Numbered from the stretch's first letter, positions 29,664 to 38,512 are shown. The stretch: 64,000 nucleotides of DNA from Marivita sp051859345 (GCF_051859345.1 NZ_JBHYFV010000001.1:124001-188000); one strand, 5' to 3'. Numbers and translations are program-made. The notes: generated by a model not told the origin, from the letters alone.

Positions 29664-29815
29664 CCCCCTCTGTCCTTTCGCCTGAGATCGTTATCCCTTC
29701 GGCGTTCCGGGTCAGGCCCGAAATCTCTCCAGAGTCTATGTCCGCGACGGTCCGTCTGCCTGAGAGTTTCCGGGGGCGGTTGCTCCTTCGGCACCGGTCG
29801 AACCGGTTCTCCCAT
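29664..29815 (-). promoter_or_regulatory. tandem glycine riboswitch upstream of gcvT
   Basis: Two glycine aptamers are readable on the minus strand. The first (about 29738-29815) has GGGAGAACCGG, GCCGAAGGAGCAA and AACTCTCAGGCA. The second (about 29664-29735) has ACTCTGGAGAG, CGCCGAAGGGATAA and ATCTCAGGCGAAAGGAC followed by AGAGGGGG. These are the conserved aptamer cores. The pair ends about 85 bases before the gcvT start. In known cases glycine binding turns the operon on. Confidence 0.97.
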
Positions 29816-29873
29816 CGTGGATGTATGCAGTGGTAGACCGTTTTCGGAATGGCCTCAAGGGGGCAAAAAGGGG

Positions 29874-30353
29874 TCAAACTGCCAAAGCGGCTTCGCGTGC
29901 CGCACAGGCCGCCTTGGGGTTCAGGATGTCCAGCAAATCAAGGTTATCGCAGAGCAACGCTTCCAGGGTGATCGGATCAAGAGACCTGTAAAACGCTTCA
30001 ACCGCATCCGTCAGCGCAGTTCGAAGGCGACAGGCCTCGGTCAGGGGACAGGTGTTGTCCACGTCGGCAAAACACTCGGCCAGGGGAACCGGCGCTTCCA
30101 GAACGCGAAACACTTCACCAATATTGATCTGATCCGCAGGACGGCCAAGCGACAGCCCCCCGTTGCGGCCACGTTGCGTATGAAGGAACCCAAGCTGCGC
30201 AAGCTGGTTGATCACCTGCGCCAAATGGTTTTCAGAGGCGTTACATCGTTTGGCAATTTCCGCCTTGGTCGCAAGCCGCCCGGTATTGGCGGCGCAAAAC
30301 ATGAGGACACGCATCGCAATGTTGGTTCGTTTGGTGACACGCAAATCAGGCAT
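29874..30353 (-). CDS. nsrR: Rrf2 family regulator, NsrR-like
   Basis: A 159-aa Rrf2 protein. The winged HTH occupies about residues 1-65 (TKRTNIAMRVLMFCAAN.., HTQRGRNGGLSLGRP) and three cysteines, Cys94, Cys102 and Cys108, sit where NsrR and IscR hold an Fe-S cluster. The C-x7-C-x5-C spacing and the opening fit NsrR, a nitric-oxide-sensing repressor, better than IscR; RirA is another possibility. A perfect FNR-type box lies 48 bases upstream of the start. Confidence 0.82.
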   Translation of the reverse strand: MPDLRVTKRTNIAMRVLMFCAANTGRLATKAEIAKRCNASENHLAQVINQLAQLGFLHTQRGRNGGLSLGRPADQINIGEVFRVLEAPVPLAECFADVDNTCPLTEACRLRTALTDAVEAFYRSLDPITLEALLCDNLDLLDILNPKAACAAREAALAV

Positions 30354-30400
30354 CCTTTCAGATCAATTGGCCAAACCTACCCGTTCATGCAAAGTTGTCT

Positions 30401-30414
30401 TTGATATACATCAA
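30401..30414. promoter_or_regulatory. perfect FNR/FnrL-type box
   Basis: TTGAT-ATAC-ATCAA matches the FNR consensus TTGAT-N4-ATCAA at all ten half-site positions. It lies between nsrR (minus strand, start 48 bases away) and the divergent gene starting at 30438, only 23 bases away. The distance fits activation or repression of nsrR; it is too close to the other start to be a standard activation site for that gene. Confidence 0.75.
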
Positions 30415-30437
30415 CCAATCGTGAGCATGCTTTCACT

Positions 30438-31001
30438 GTGAAACACCCGCATTTCTTTGGCTACGGATCGCTGGTCAACCGCAACACACACGCGTTCACA
30501 CCGATCCACCTCTCTCAGATCACCGGCTGGCGTCGGATCTGGCGGCGTGCCCCGAACCGGCCAGCAGCGTTCCTGTCGGTGATCGCGGACTCGTCGGCGC
30601 AAATAGATGGTGTGATCGCGCCGGTGCCGAATGATGATTGGGTCGCGCTGGATGCGCGCGAATATTCCTATGATCGGATTGCCGTTACCGACCTGGTTCA
30701 ACACACTGCGGCAGACGTGCGCGACATTTCGATCTACGCCATCCCACCGGACACTTCGGCGCGGCCAGACGCGGATCATCCGATCCTGCTAAGCTATGTG
30801 GACGCCGTGCTGCAAGGTTATCTGCGTGAATTCGGAGAGGCTGGGGCGACCCGGTTCATTGAAACCACTGAAGGTTGGGACACGCCTGTCCGAAATGACC
30901 GCGCGGCGCCGATCTATCCACGGGCACAGACCTTGTCCGTGCAAGAGCGCACCCTTGTCGACGACATGCTGGCCACCGCCCGTGCAAAGGTCATATCCTG
31001 A
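30438..31001 (+). CDS. gamma-glutamylcyclotransferase-like (AIG2/GGCT fold) protein
   Basis: A 187-aa protein starting at GTG (VKHPHFFGYGSLVNR); no in-frame ATG fits. The FGYGSLV motif forms the substrate pocket of the GGCT fold, and Glu in LDAREYSYDRI is the candidate catalytic acid. Known relatives release 5-oxoproline from gamma-glutamyl amino acids or glutathione, but many members are untested. The stop overlaps the DUF2254 start as TGATG. Confidence 0.8.
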   Translation: MKHPHFFGYGSLVNRNTHAFTPIHLSQITGWRRIWRRAPNRPAAFLSVIADSSAQIDGVIAPVPNDDWVALDAREYSYDRIAVTDLVQHTAADVRDISIYAIPPDTSARPDADHPILLSYVDAVLQGYLREFGEAGATRFIETTEGWDTPVRNDRAAPIYPRAQTLSVQERTLVDDMLATARAKVIS

Positions 31002-32245
31002 TGCGGGAACGCATATTGCTCTGGCTCAAACGGTTGTGGCACAGGCCGGGAGTCCGCATCTCGATCTTCGGCATGGCCGCTCTGGCGATTGCCGCGCTGG
31101 CACCGTTTTTCGACCGCTCGATCCCAGCCGATCTGAAGGACCGCCTGCCGCCCGAGACGGTGCTGCCGATCCTGAATATCCTCGCCTCCTCGATGCTGGC
31201 GGTCACGACCTTTTCGCTGGGCATCATGGTGCAGGCGTTCCGCGCCGCCGCCGGTCAGGCCACACCGCGCGCCTATCGAATCCTGATGCAGGACATGACC
31301 ACGCAGAACGTTCTGTCGGTCTTTGTCGGCGCGTTCCTGTTTTCGCTGTCGGCCATCGTGATGTTCCGCGCCGGGCTTTACGGCGAAGGCGCGTCGGTCG
31401 TGGTGTTCGGCATGACGCTGGTCTGCATCCTGCTCATCATCATCGCGATCCTGCGCTGGATCGCCCATCTCAGCCTTCTGGGCAGCATGGATCACACGCT
31501 GATGAAGGTGGAAGCCGCCGCGAAGCCACCGCTGAATCAGATGGCCGACGCGCCCAATCTCGGAGCCCGCCCTGCCGAAGATGCGCCAAAAGCGCCGGAT
31601 CAGGCGGCGACCATCTTTGCGCCGCGCTCGGGCTTCGTGCAGCATATCAGCATGGCCGCGCTTGATGAAAAGCTTGATCAGGCGGGGGCGACACTCTGGG
31701 TATTGGCCCCACCGGGGCGCTGGGTTCTCGAAGGCATGCCGCTGGCCCGCGTGTTGGGTGATGCGAACCTTGGATTGCTCGCCGAGGAGTTCACCATCGG
31801 CGACGACCGCAACCACGAACAGGACGCCCGCTTCGGCCTCGTGATCCTGTCCGAGATCGCCTCGCGCGCGCTGTCACCCGGCGTCAACGATCCGGGCACC
31901 GCGATCGACGTCATTCACCGTTTGGAACGGGTGCTTTGGGATCTGGGCCTCCGCATGACCGCCGACGACCGCAAGACCGAACCGCGCTATCGCAATGTGA
32001 TTGCCGGCAAAGTGTCTGCGTCGGACCTGCTGCAAGACGGTTTTGCGGCCCTGATGGAGGATGGTGGCGGGCGGTTCGACGTGATGTCACAGGTGTTGAA
32101 AGCGAGCAGTCGCCTCTCTCGCAGCGACTGGCAGGAGTTGTCGGACGCTGCGCGTGCGACGCAGGAGCGCGCACTGACAATCATTGATCGTCGTATCGGT
32201 GATCCGGAAACCGCAGAACGCCTGAAGGGCAAGGCAAACGCCTAG
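31001..32245 (+). CDS. DUF2254 family membrane protein
   Basis: A 414-aa protein with four N-terminal membrane helices (about residues 18-38, 55-80, 102-122 and 132-152) and a soluble C-terminal part. ASSMLAVTTFSLGIMV, TPRAYRILMQD and LSPGVNDPGTAIDVIHRL fit DUF2254, which has no assigned function. It is translationally coupled to the gamma-glutamylcyclotransferase-like gene. Its stop codon shares the tetranucleotide CTAG with the convergent gltX stop. Confidence 0.88.
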   Translation: MRERILLWLKRLWHRPGVRISIFGMAALAIAALAPFFDRSIPADLKDRLPPETVLPILNILASSMLAVTTFSLGIMVQAFRAAAGQATPRAYRILMQDMTTQNVLSVFVGAFLFSLSAIVMFRAGLYGEGASVVVFGMTLVCILLIIIAILRWIAHLSLLGSMDHTLMKVEAAAKPPLNQMADAPNLGARPAEDAPKAPDQAATIFAPRSGFVQHISMAALDEKLDQAGATLWVLAPPGRWVLEGMPLARVLGDANLGLLAEEFTIGDDRNHEQDARFGLVILSEIASRALSPGVNDPGTAIDVIHRLERVLWDLGLRMTADDRKTEPRYRNVIAGKVSASDLLQDGFAALMEDGGGRFDVMSQVLKASSRLSRSDWQELSDAARATQERALTIIDRRIGDPETAERLKGKANA

Positions 32246-33579
32246 CCCTTCGCCAGTTTCCGCGCCGGAATGGTTTGCAAGAGCGGCAGCAGGTCGACCA
32301 TCTCTGGCCCGCGTTCCTGCCCCGTGATCGCCTTGCGCAGCGGCATGAACAGACCCTTGCCCTTGCGACCCGTCGCCTCTTTCACGGCGTTGGTCCAGCT
32401 GCTCCAGGTCTCTGGCCCAAGCGGACCTTCTGGAAGCAGCGCCATCGCTTCGGCGACGAAATCCTTGTCCTCATCCGCAACCATCGGCTCGGCCCCCTCG
32501 ACGCACAATCTCCACCAACCGGCGATGTCATGGCGTGTGGTGATATTGTCCCGCGCGACATTCCAGAACGCCTCGGCCTTGTCCTCGGGCACCCCCATCG
32601 CAAGCAGATCACCCTTGATCGCGGCGTAATCCAGACCATGCAGCTTGCGCGCGGTCAGCGGGAAAAGATCCTGAACATCGAACTTTGTCGGAGCCGATCC
32701 GAACTGGTCCAGATCGAACCCATCTGCGATTTCGTCCAGCGACACCCGCAATTCGACCGGCTGGCTGGACCCAAGCCGCGCCATCAGGCTCAACAGCGCT
32801 TCGGGTTCGATCCCCTGTTCGCGCAGATCGCGCAGCGCCAGCGTACCAAGCCGCTTGGACAGCGATTCCCCCTGCGGCCCGGTCAGCAGCGAATGGTGTG
32901 CAAAGGATGGCACCGTGCCGCCCAGCGCGCGGATGATCTGGATCTGTGTCGCTGTGTTGGTCACATGGTCCGACCCGCGCACGACATGGGTCACACCCAT
33001 TTCAGTGTCATCGACAACCGAGGCCAGCGTATACAGAATTTGCCTGTCGGCCCGGATCAAGACCGGATCACTGACGCTGGCCGCATCAATCGAGATGTCG
33101 CCCAGAATGCCATCTGTCCACTCGATCCGTTCCTGATCCAGCTTGAAGCGCCAGACACCATCGCCCCGTTCGGCCCGCAATGCGTCGCGCTCTTCGTCGG
33201 ACAGCGCCAGCGCCGCACGGTCATAAACCGGCGGCTTGCCCATGTTCAGCTGCTTCTTGCGCTTCAGGTCCAACTCGGTCGGCGTCTCGAACGCTTCGTA
33301 GAACCGGCCCATCTCGCGCAGTTTGTCCGCAGCCTCGTGATAGCGATCCAACCGTTCAGACTGCCGCTCCACCCGATCCCATGTCAGGCCCAGCCACTCC
33401 AGATCCCGCTTGATCCCGTCAACATATTCTTCTTTCGACCGCTCGGGATCGGTGTCGTCGATGCGCAGGATGAACGTCCCGCCGGATTTCCGGGCAATCA
33501 GAAAGTTGAACAAGGCGGTGCGCAGGTTGCCGACATGGATGTAACCGGTGGGCGACGGCGCAAAACGGGTGGTGGTCAT
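32242..33579 (-). CDS. gltX: glutamate--tRNA ligase
   Basis: A 445-aa class I aminoacyl-tRNA synthetase charging tRNA-Glu. The HIGH-type motif is PSPTGYIHVGNLRTAL (about residues 8-23) and the KMSKS-type motif is SLSKRLG. The start MTTTRFAPSPTG at 33579 is the family start; the frame runs 47 codons further upstream without support. Alphaproteobacteria often carry two GltX paralogues, one of which charges tRNA-Gln with glutamate; which type this is cannot be decided here. Confidence 0.95.
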   Translation of the reverse strand: MTTTRFAPSPTGYIHVGNLRTALFNFLIARKSGGTFILRIDDTDPERSKEEYVDGIKRDLEWLGLTWDRVERQSERLDRYHEAADKLREMGRFYEAFETPTELDLKRKKQLNMGKPPVYDRAALALSDEERDALRAERGDGVWRFKLDQERIEWTDGILGDISIDAASVSDPVLIRADRQILYTLASVVDDTEMGVTHVVRGSDHVTNTATQIQIIRALGGTVPSFAHHSLLTGPQGESLSKRLGTLALRDLREQGIEPEALLSLMARLGSSQPVELRVSLDEIADGFDLDQFGSAPTKFDVQDLFPLTARKLHGLDYAAIKGDLLAMGVPEDKAEAFWNVARDNITTRHDIAGWWRLCVEGAEPMVADEDKDFVAEAMALLPEGPLGPETWSSWTNAVKEATGRKGKGLFMPLRKAITGQERGPEMVDLLPLLQTIPARKLAKG

Positions 33580-33745
33580 GGGGTGCATCTCCTGTTGGGT
33601 CGCGCTTTCACATAACCGGATGGTTTTGTCCAGAAAGCCGCGCATCAAGGCGGCAGGGCAACGCCCTGTCACGAAGACGTGACTGGACGCGCCTGCGCAA
33701 AGTCTGCCGCTATTTCCCAATTCAGGTCAATCAGGAGGGATCACA

Positions 33746-34672
33746 ATGTCCGAGTTTTCAATGTCGCGCCGCGCACTGCTTGCCGGGGCCGCGGCCATTC
33801 CAATGGCGTCCGGTCTTGGCGTCGGCTGGGCAAGCGCCGCTGGCCATATGCAAGGCGCGCAAATTCCGCGCGTGAGCCGGTTTGGCGTGGGCGATTTCGA
33901 GGTCACGACACTGCTTGTCGGAAGCCGGACCGTGGAAGAGCCCCAAGGCATCTTCGGCATGAATGTCGACGCGGATGAATTTGCAACCGTCTCGTCCGAG
34001 GCCCGTATCCCGATCGACAAGACCCAGTTCTTTTTCACTCCCACGCTGGTGAACACCGGATCGGAACTGATCCTGTTCGACACCGGCCTGAATGGCGCGG
34101 CGACGGCTCAGGCGGTGGAAATGGCAGGCTATTCTGCCGATGTGGTCACCCATGTGGTTCTGACCCACATGCACGGGGACCATATCGGTGGATTGATGAC
34201 CGATGGCGCCGAAACCTTCGGCAATGCCGCCTACATCACGGGTCAGGCGGAATTCGACCACTGGTCCGGCACCGACAACGAAGGCTTTGCGAACAACGTG
34301 AAACCGCTGGCGGAAAAAATGTCCTTCCTCGCAGACGGCGGCAGCGTCACCTCCGGGATCACCGCGATGGCTGCATTTGGACACACGCCGGGTCACATGA
34401 CCTACATGCTCGACAGCAACGATCAGCAGTTTCTGATCTTCGCCGATGTGGCCAACCACTATGTCTGGTCGTTGGCCCATCCCGATTGGGAGGTGCGCTT
34501 TGACATGGACAAGGCCGCCGCCGCCGCGTCTCGCCGAAACGTGCTGGGCATGCTGGCGGCTGATGGGGTGCCGTTCATCGGGTATCACATGCCATTCCCC
34601 GGAGTCGGCTATGTCGAAACGCGCGGTGACGGTTTCCACTACATGCCGCACAGCTATCAACTGTTGCTCTGA
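33746..34672 (+). CDS. Tat-exported metallo-beta-lactamase fold hydrolase
   Basis: A 308-aa protein with a twin-arginine signal (MSRRALLAGAAAIPMASG, SRR at residues 7-9) and cleavage near WASAAG. The metal site HMHGDHIGG (His141, His143, Asp145, His146), later AAFGHTPGH and the FADVANH segment make a complete MBL site. Homologues include lactonases and other hydrolases; the substrate is open. An AGGAGGGATCACA ribosome binding site precedes it. Confidence 0.9.
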   Translation: MSEFSMSRRALLAGAAAIPMASGLGVGWASAAGHMQGAQIPRVSRFGVGDFEVTTLLVGSRTVEEPQGIFGMNVDADEFATVSSEARIPIDKTQFFFTPTLVNTGSELILFDTGLNGAATAQAVEMAGYSADVVTHVVLTHMHGDHIGGLMTDGAETFGNAAYITGQAEFDHWSGTDNEGFANNVKPLAEKMSFLADGGSVTSGITAMAAFGHTPGHMTYMLDSNDQQFLIFADVANHYVWSLAHPDWEVRFDMDKAAAAASRRNVLGMLAADGVPFIGYHMPFPGVGYVETRGDGFHYMPHSYQLLL

Positions 34673-34714
34673 TCCAGCCTTGACGCGGTCACCCAGTGCG
34701 GTGCTGATACGCGC

Positions 34715-35107
34715 ATGACCGCGCAAGACGATATCGACGACATCACACGCTACGCCGAGGCAGCCTTCCAACGGCTGCCTTTGCCGTTTCGCGATCTGTG
34801 TCAGGACGTACTGCTCGAGGTCACGGACTGGCCCGATCCCGACATCCTTGATGAACTTGACATCGAGGACCGCCTTGATCTGACCGGACTGTACGAGGGC
34901 ATTCCCGTCACGCTGAAATCGAACGTCGATCCGTCGCCCTATCCTGACAGGGTCTGGCTGTTTGCCGAACCTATTCTGAACGAATGGCGCGACCGGAAAT
35001 CGGTGACGCTTGAGGATCTCGTCACACACATCGTTGTCCACGAAATCGCCCATCATTTCGGGTGGAGCGATGCCGAGATTTCCCAGATAGACCGCTGGTG
35101 GGAATAG
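34715..35107 (+). CDS. minimal zincin-like metallopeptidase family protein
   Basis: A 130-aa protein of the small metallopeptidase family formerly DUF1025. The zinc motif HEIAHHFGW starts at residue 109, and the YEGIP and PYPDRVWLFAEPI segments are typical. It lacks a signal peptide, so it is cytosolic. Biological role of the family is unclear. It ends 55 bases from the convergent nadE, with paired palindromes in between. Confidence 0.9.
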   Translation: MTAQDDIDDITRYAEAAFQRLPLPFRDLCQDVLLEVTDWPDPDILDELDIEDRLDLTGLYEGIPVTLKSNVDPSPYPDRVWLFAEPILNEWRDRKSVTLEDLVTHIVVHEIAHHFGWSDAEISQIDRWWE

Positions 35108-35112
35108 GCGGC

Positions 35113-35157
35113 AAGGCATTTTGAAATGCCTTGGTCCAAGCCCGTTCAAACGGGCTT
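35113..35157. repeat. twin palindromes between convergent genes
   Basis: Two hairpins in tandem. The first has arms AAGGCATT and AATGCCTT with loop TTGA (35113-35132). The second, five bases later, has arms AAGCCCGT and ACGGGCTT with loop TCAA (35138-35157). Both are perfect. The second ends in TTTCC, so it could terminate transcription from the plus strand; the first starts after AAGG and could serve the minus strand poorly. Similar pairs occur at 41673-41716 and 47359-47402. Confidence 0.7.
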
Positions 35158-35162
35158 TCCGC

Positions 35163-36824
35163 TCAACTCGGATCGCGCCAGCGGTTGACGATCGGATAGC
35201 GCCGATCCAGCCAGAACGCCCTTTTTGACAACCGTGGGCCGGGGGCCGACTGAAAACGTTTGTATTCGCTGATGTAAAGCAGGTGCTCGATCCGTTTGGC
35301 ATCAGCGCGGTCATACCCCGCCGCAACGCAATCCGCGATGGAGCCGTCGTCGTCGACGAGGATCTGAAGGATACCGTCCAGCACCGGGTAATCGGGCAGC
35401 GAGTCGCTGTCTTTCTGATCTTCGCGCAGTTCGGCCGAAGGTGGTTTGGTGATGATCGCGTCCGGGATCACCTCGCCGTCCGGTCCCATCATCCAGGCGC
35501 GGTGGTTCAGGTTGCGCCAGCGGCACGCATCGAACACGCGGGTCTTGTACATGTCCTTGATCGGATTGTACCCGCCCGCCATGTCGCCATAGATTGTGGC
35601 ATACCCCACAGCGACTTCGGACTTGTTGCCGGTGGTCAAAAGCATCTCGCCGAACTTGTTGGAAAGCGCCATCAGCAGCAGGCCGCGAATACGGGACTGG
35701 ATGTTTTCTTCGGTCAGGTCCGGTTTCGTGCCTTCGAACAAAGGCGCCAGCGTTTCCGTCACTGCATCGCGGGTTTTACCAATTGGTAAAAAATCGTACC
35801 GGCAGCCAAGGGTCTCGGCCACCGCTTTGGCGTCGTCCAGAGATCCTTGCGAGGTGTATTCCGAGGGCAGCATCACGCAGCGGACATTTTCGGCCCCCAG
35901 CGCATCAACCGCAATGGTGGCAACGATGGCCGAGTCGATCCCGCCCGACAGGCCAAGCAGCACCTTTTTGAACCCGGTCTTGGCCATGTAATCGCGCAGC
36001 GCGGTGACCATGACGCGGTAGTCCTGCTCCATTTCTTCGGGATGCTGGGTAAAATCGCCATCCTTGGCGCGCCAGCCCGCATCGGTGCGTTCCAGATCGA
36101 CATGGCTGATCACCTCGTCGAAAATCGGCAATTGCACCGCAGGCACGCCGCCGGGATTGAGTACGAACGACCCGCCGTCAAAGACCTGATCGTCCTGACC
36201 GCCGACCATGTTCAGGTAGATGAGCGGCAACCCGCTTTCCACAACGCGGGCGACCATGTGGTTCAGGCGTGTCTCGAACTTGTCGCGGAAATAGGGCGAG
36301 CCATTGGGAACAAGGATGAACTCAGCGCCGCTTTCCTCATGCGCTTCAACCACGTCCGGGTACCACGCATCTTCGCAGATGGGCATGCCGATGCGTACGC
36401 CGTTCACCGAAACCGGCCCCTGCATCATGTCGCGCGAAAAATGGCGCACCTCGTCGAAGACGTTGAAGTTGGGCAGGAAATACTTGTGGACCACGGATGC
36501 AATCCGACCATTCTGCAAAACGAAATAGCTGTTGTGCAGCTTCAGGTCCTCGCCCACACTTGGCCCACCGATGCACAGCGCAGGCCCATCGGCGCAGGCT
36601 TCGGCCAAGGCGGTCAGCTCGGCCTGTACGGCAGCCACAAAAGCCGGTTTGATGATCAAGTCCTGCGCCTGATAGCCGGTGATGAACATCTCGGGCAGCG
36701 CCACGAGGTCGGCCCCTGCCGCCTTGCCTGCGTCCCATGCGGCACGCGCTTTGGCGGCATTGCCCGCCAGATCGCCCACGGTAGGGTTCAACTGCGCCAG
36801 AGTGATGCGAAACCGGTCCGCCAT
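35163..36824 (-). CDS. nadE: glutamine-dependent NAD+ synthetase
   Basis: A 553-aa enzyme that amidates nicotinic acid adenine dinucleotide. The N-terminal nitrilase-like glutaminase has Glu in ALPEMFITGYQ, Lys in VHKYFLPNF and the nucleophile Cys in MPICEDAWYPD. The C-terminal synthetase has the PP-loop LGLSGGIDSAIVATI and the ELREDQKDSDSLPDY segment. The start is MADRFRITLAQLNPT at 36824; the frame stays open upstream through the whole antisense of the MORN gene, which is an artefact of that gene's composition. Confidence 0.96.
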   Translation of the reverse strand: MADRFRITLAQLNPTVGDLAGNAAKARAAWDAGKAAGADLVALPEMFITGYQAQDLIIKPAFVAAVQAELTALAEACADGPALCIGGPSVGEDLKLHNSYFVLQNGRIASVVHKYFLPNFNVFDEVRHFSRDMMQGPVSVNGVRIGMPICEDAWYPDVVEAHEESGAEFILVPNGSPYFRDKFETRLNHMVARVVESGLPLIYLNMVGGQDDQVFDGGSFVLNPGGVPAVQLPIFDEVISHVDLERTDAGWRAKDGDFTQHPEEMEQDYRVMVTALRDYMAKTGFKKVLLGLSGGIDSAIVATIAVDALGAENVRCVMLPSEYTSQGSLDDAKAVAETLGCRYDFLPIGKTRDAVTETLAPLFEGTKPDLTEENIQSRIRGLLLMALSNKFGEMLLTTGNKSEVAVGYATIYGDMAGGYNPIKDMYKTRVFDACRWRNLNHRAWMMGPDGEVIPDAIITKPPSAELREDQKDSDSLPDYPVLDGILQILVDDDGSIADCVAAGYDRADAKRIEHLLYISEYKRFQSAPGPRLSKRAFWLDRRYPIVNRWRDPS

Positions 36825-36977
36825 GGGGACATCTTCCTTTGCCGATATCGCCGGTGACATAGCAGAACCCCGCGCGAGGGAAAGCATCTTGTCGGATAAG
36901 ACATTGTCTGACCCCGCCGCCTCGCTTAGGTTTCGTGAAAGGGTCATGGCAACGGACATGAGTGGGATAGCAGACAG

Positions 36978-38375
36978 ATGAGACCACGCAGCAAAGTCAT
37001 TCTGGGTGCAGCGATCGTGCTGGCCTTCGCACAGGGCGCTTTGGCGCAGGATGGCGAGGTTCAGACCAAGCAGTATGACGATGGGGGGGTGTACGAAGGC
37101 ACATTTCAGAACGGCCTTCAGCACGGCACCGGAACCTATCGTCTGCCAAACGGCTATGAATACACCGGCGACTGGGTAGACGGCGAGATTCGTGGTGACG
37201 GCGTCGCGCGTTTTCCAAACGGGTCGGTCTACGAAGGCCAGTTCGCCAAGGGCAAACCCGAGGGCATCGGCAAGATCGTGTTTGCCGATGGGTCCACCTA
37301 CGAAGGCTCGTGGCTTGACGGCAAGATCACCGGCCAGGGTGTGGCGCTTTATGCCAATGGCGTGCGCTACGAGGGGTCGTTCCGCAACGCCCTGCACCAC
37401 GGTCGCGGCACGATGCAAAGCCCCGGCGGTTACGTCTACGACGGCGACTGGGTCAACGGAGTCAAGGAAGGCAACGGGACGATCACCTATCCCGACGGAT
37501 CGCTTTATGAAGGCCGCGTTGCGGATGGCGACCGCGAAGGGCAAGGCAAGCTGACCATGCCCGATGGCCTGATCTACGAGGGCGCGTGGAAAGACGGCCA
37601 GATCGACGGCAACGGCACGCTCACGCAATCCAACGGAGACATCTACGAAGGCGCATTGGTGGCAGGCCGCCGTGATGGGCAGGGCAAGGTCAGCTATGCC
37701 AATGGCGACATCTATGACGGAGAGTTCAAGGACGACCTGCGCCACGGTCAGGGCACGTTCATCGGCACCGATGGCTACCGCTACGAAGGCGCATGGGTCG
37801 CCGGCCAGATCGAAGGGCTTGGCAAAGTCACTTATCCGGACGGCTCTGTCTACGAAGGTCAGTTCCGCGGCGATCTTGCCAATGGCGAGGGCCAGATCAC
37901 CTATCCGGACGGTTCGACCTACGAAGGCGACTGGGTCGATGGTGTGATCGACGGCCAGGGACGCGCGGTTTATGCCAACGGGCTGGTCTATGAGGGCGAC
38001 TTCAAGAACGCCCGCAATCACGGCGTCGGCACTATGACCTACCCTGATGGCTACAAGTACGAAGGCGAATGGCAAGATGGCCAGCGCCACGGCCAAGGCA
38101 CAGCCACCTATACCGACGGCACGGTGTATGTCGGACAGTTCGAAGACGGCCAACGCCACGGACAAGGCGAGATCACCATGGCTGACGGGTTCAAATACTC
38201 CGGCGAATGGGCCAATGGCGAGATCAGCGGCCAGGGAGTCGCCACCTACGCCAATGGCGACGTCTATGAGGGCACGTTCCTCGACGGAAAACGCCAGGGC
38301 ACCGGAACCATGCGGTATGCGTCAGGCGAAGAAGCCACCGGCGAATGGATCAACGGTGCGCTCACGGATGGCTGA
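36978..38375 (+). CDS. exported MORN-repeat protein (18 full repeats plus a partial one)
   Basis: A 465-aa protein with a signal peptide (MRPRSKVILGAAIVLAFAQG, cleavage near ALA-QD). From residue 33 it consists only of MORN repeats of the form Y-x-[DN]-G-x-x-Y-E-G-x-[WF]-x-x-G-x-x-x-G-x-G-x-x-x. There are 18 units of exactly 23 residues and a final one of 19; 32 + 414 + 19 gives the full 465 with no indels. MORN repeats form long beta sheets that bind lipids or proteins in eukaryotes; export here suggests a periplasmic or surface role, unproven. No enzymatic domain is attached. It diverges from nadE across 153 bases. Confidence 0.92.
   Translation: MRPRSKVILGAAIVLAFAQGALAQDGEVQTKQYDDGGVYEGTFQNGLQHGTGTYRLPNGYEYTGDWVDGEIRGDGVARFPNGSVYEGQFAKGKPEGIGKIVFADGSTYEGSWLDGKITGQGVALYANGVRYEGSFRNALHHGRGTMQSPGGYVYDGDWVNGVKEGNGTITYPDGSLYEGRVADGDREGQGKLTMPDGLIYEGAWKDGQIDGNGTLTQSNGDIYEGALVAGRRDGQGKVSYANGDIYDGEFKDDLRHGQGTFIGTDGYRYEGAWVAGQIEGLGKVTYPDGSVYEGQFRGDLANGEGQITYPDGSTYEGDWVDGVIDGQGRAVYANGLVYEGDFKNARNHGVGTMTYPDGYKYEGEWQDGQRHGQGTATYTDGTVYVGQFEDGQRHGQGEITMADGFKYSGEWANGEISGQGVATYANGDVYEGTFLDGKRQGTGTMRYASGEEATGEWINGALTDG
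37074..38372 (+). repeat. 23-residue (69-base) MORN repeat array with a block duplication
   Basis: Nineteen units in strict register. The residue at position 11 alternates mainly F/W; the phase flips between units 9 and 10. Units 2-6 and 11-15 share the same order of unit types (GY..W, GS..F, GS..W, G[VL]..F, GY..W). Units 8 and 17 both begin with Met, unlike the other units. Units 4/13 and 5/14 are each identical at 15 of 23 positions. These suggest that units 10-18 arose by duplication of a nine-unit block of 621 bases. Confidence 0.6.
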
Positions 38376-38512
38376 CCCCGTTTGGGATTTTCGTCAACCT
38401 GAACCTGAGAAGTGTCGGCTGTGCTAGCGCCCGGTCGTTCTGATTGGACCTGCACGCCGTCCTGAAGACGCCGTCACCCGACCGCCCGCGGAACAGGATT
38501 TCTCGTCCCGGC

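Noticed and set aside
29580..29877. Short frames on both strands across the region upstream of gcvT
   Set aside because: The sequence is explained by two glycine aptamers with conserved cores. The frames have no ribosome binding site and no homology I recognise.
36825..38165. A 1000-codon minus-strand frame that seems to fuse nadE with a repetitive N-terminal protein
   Set aside because: The extra part is the exact antisense of the MORN repeat gene, whose periodic composition keeps the opposite frame open. NadE has its own start with family-typical sequence at 36824.
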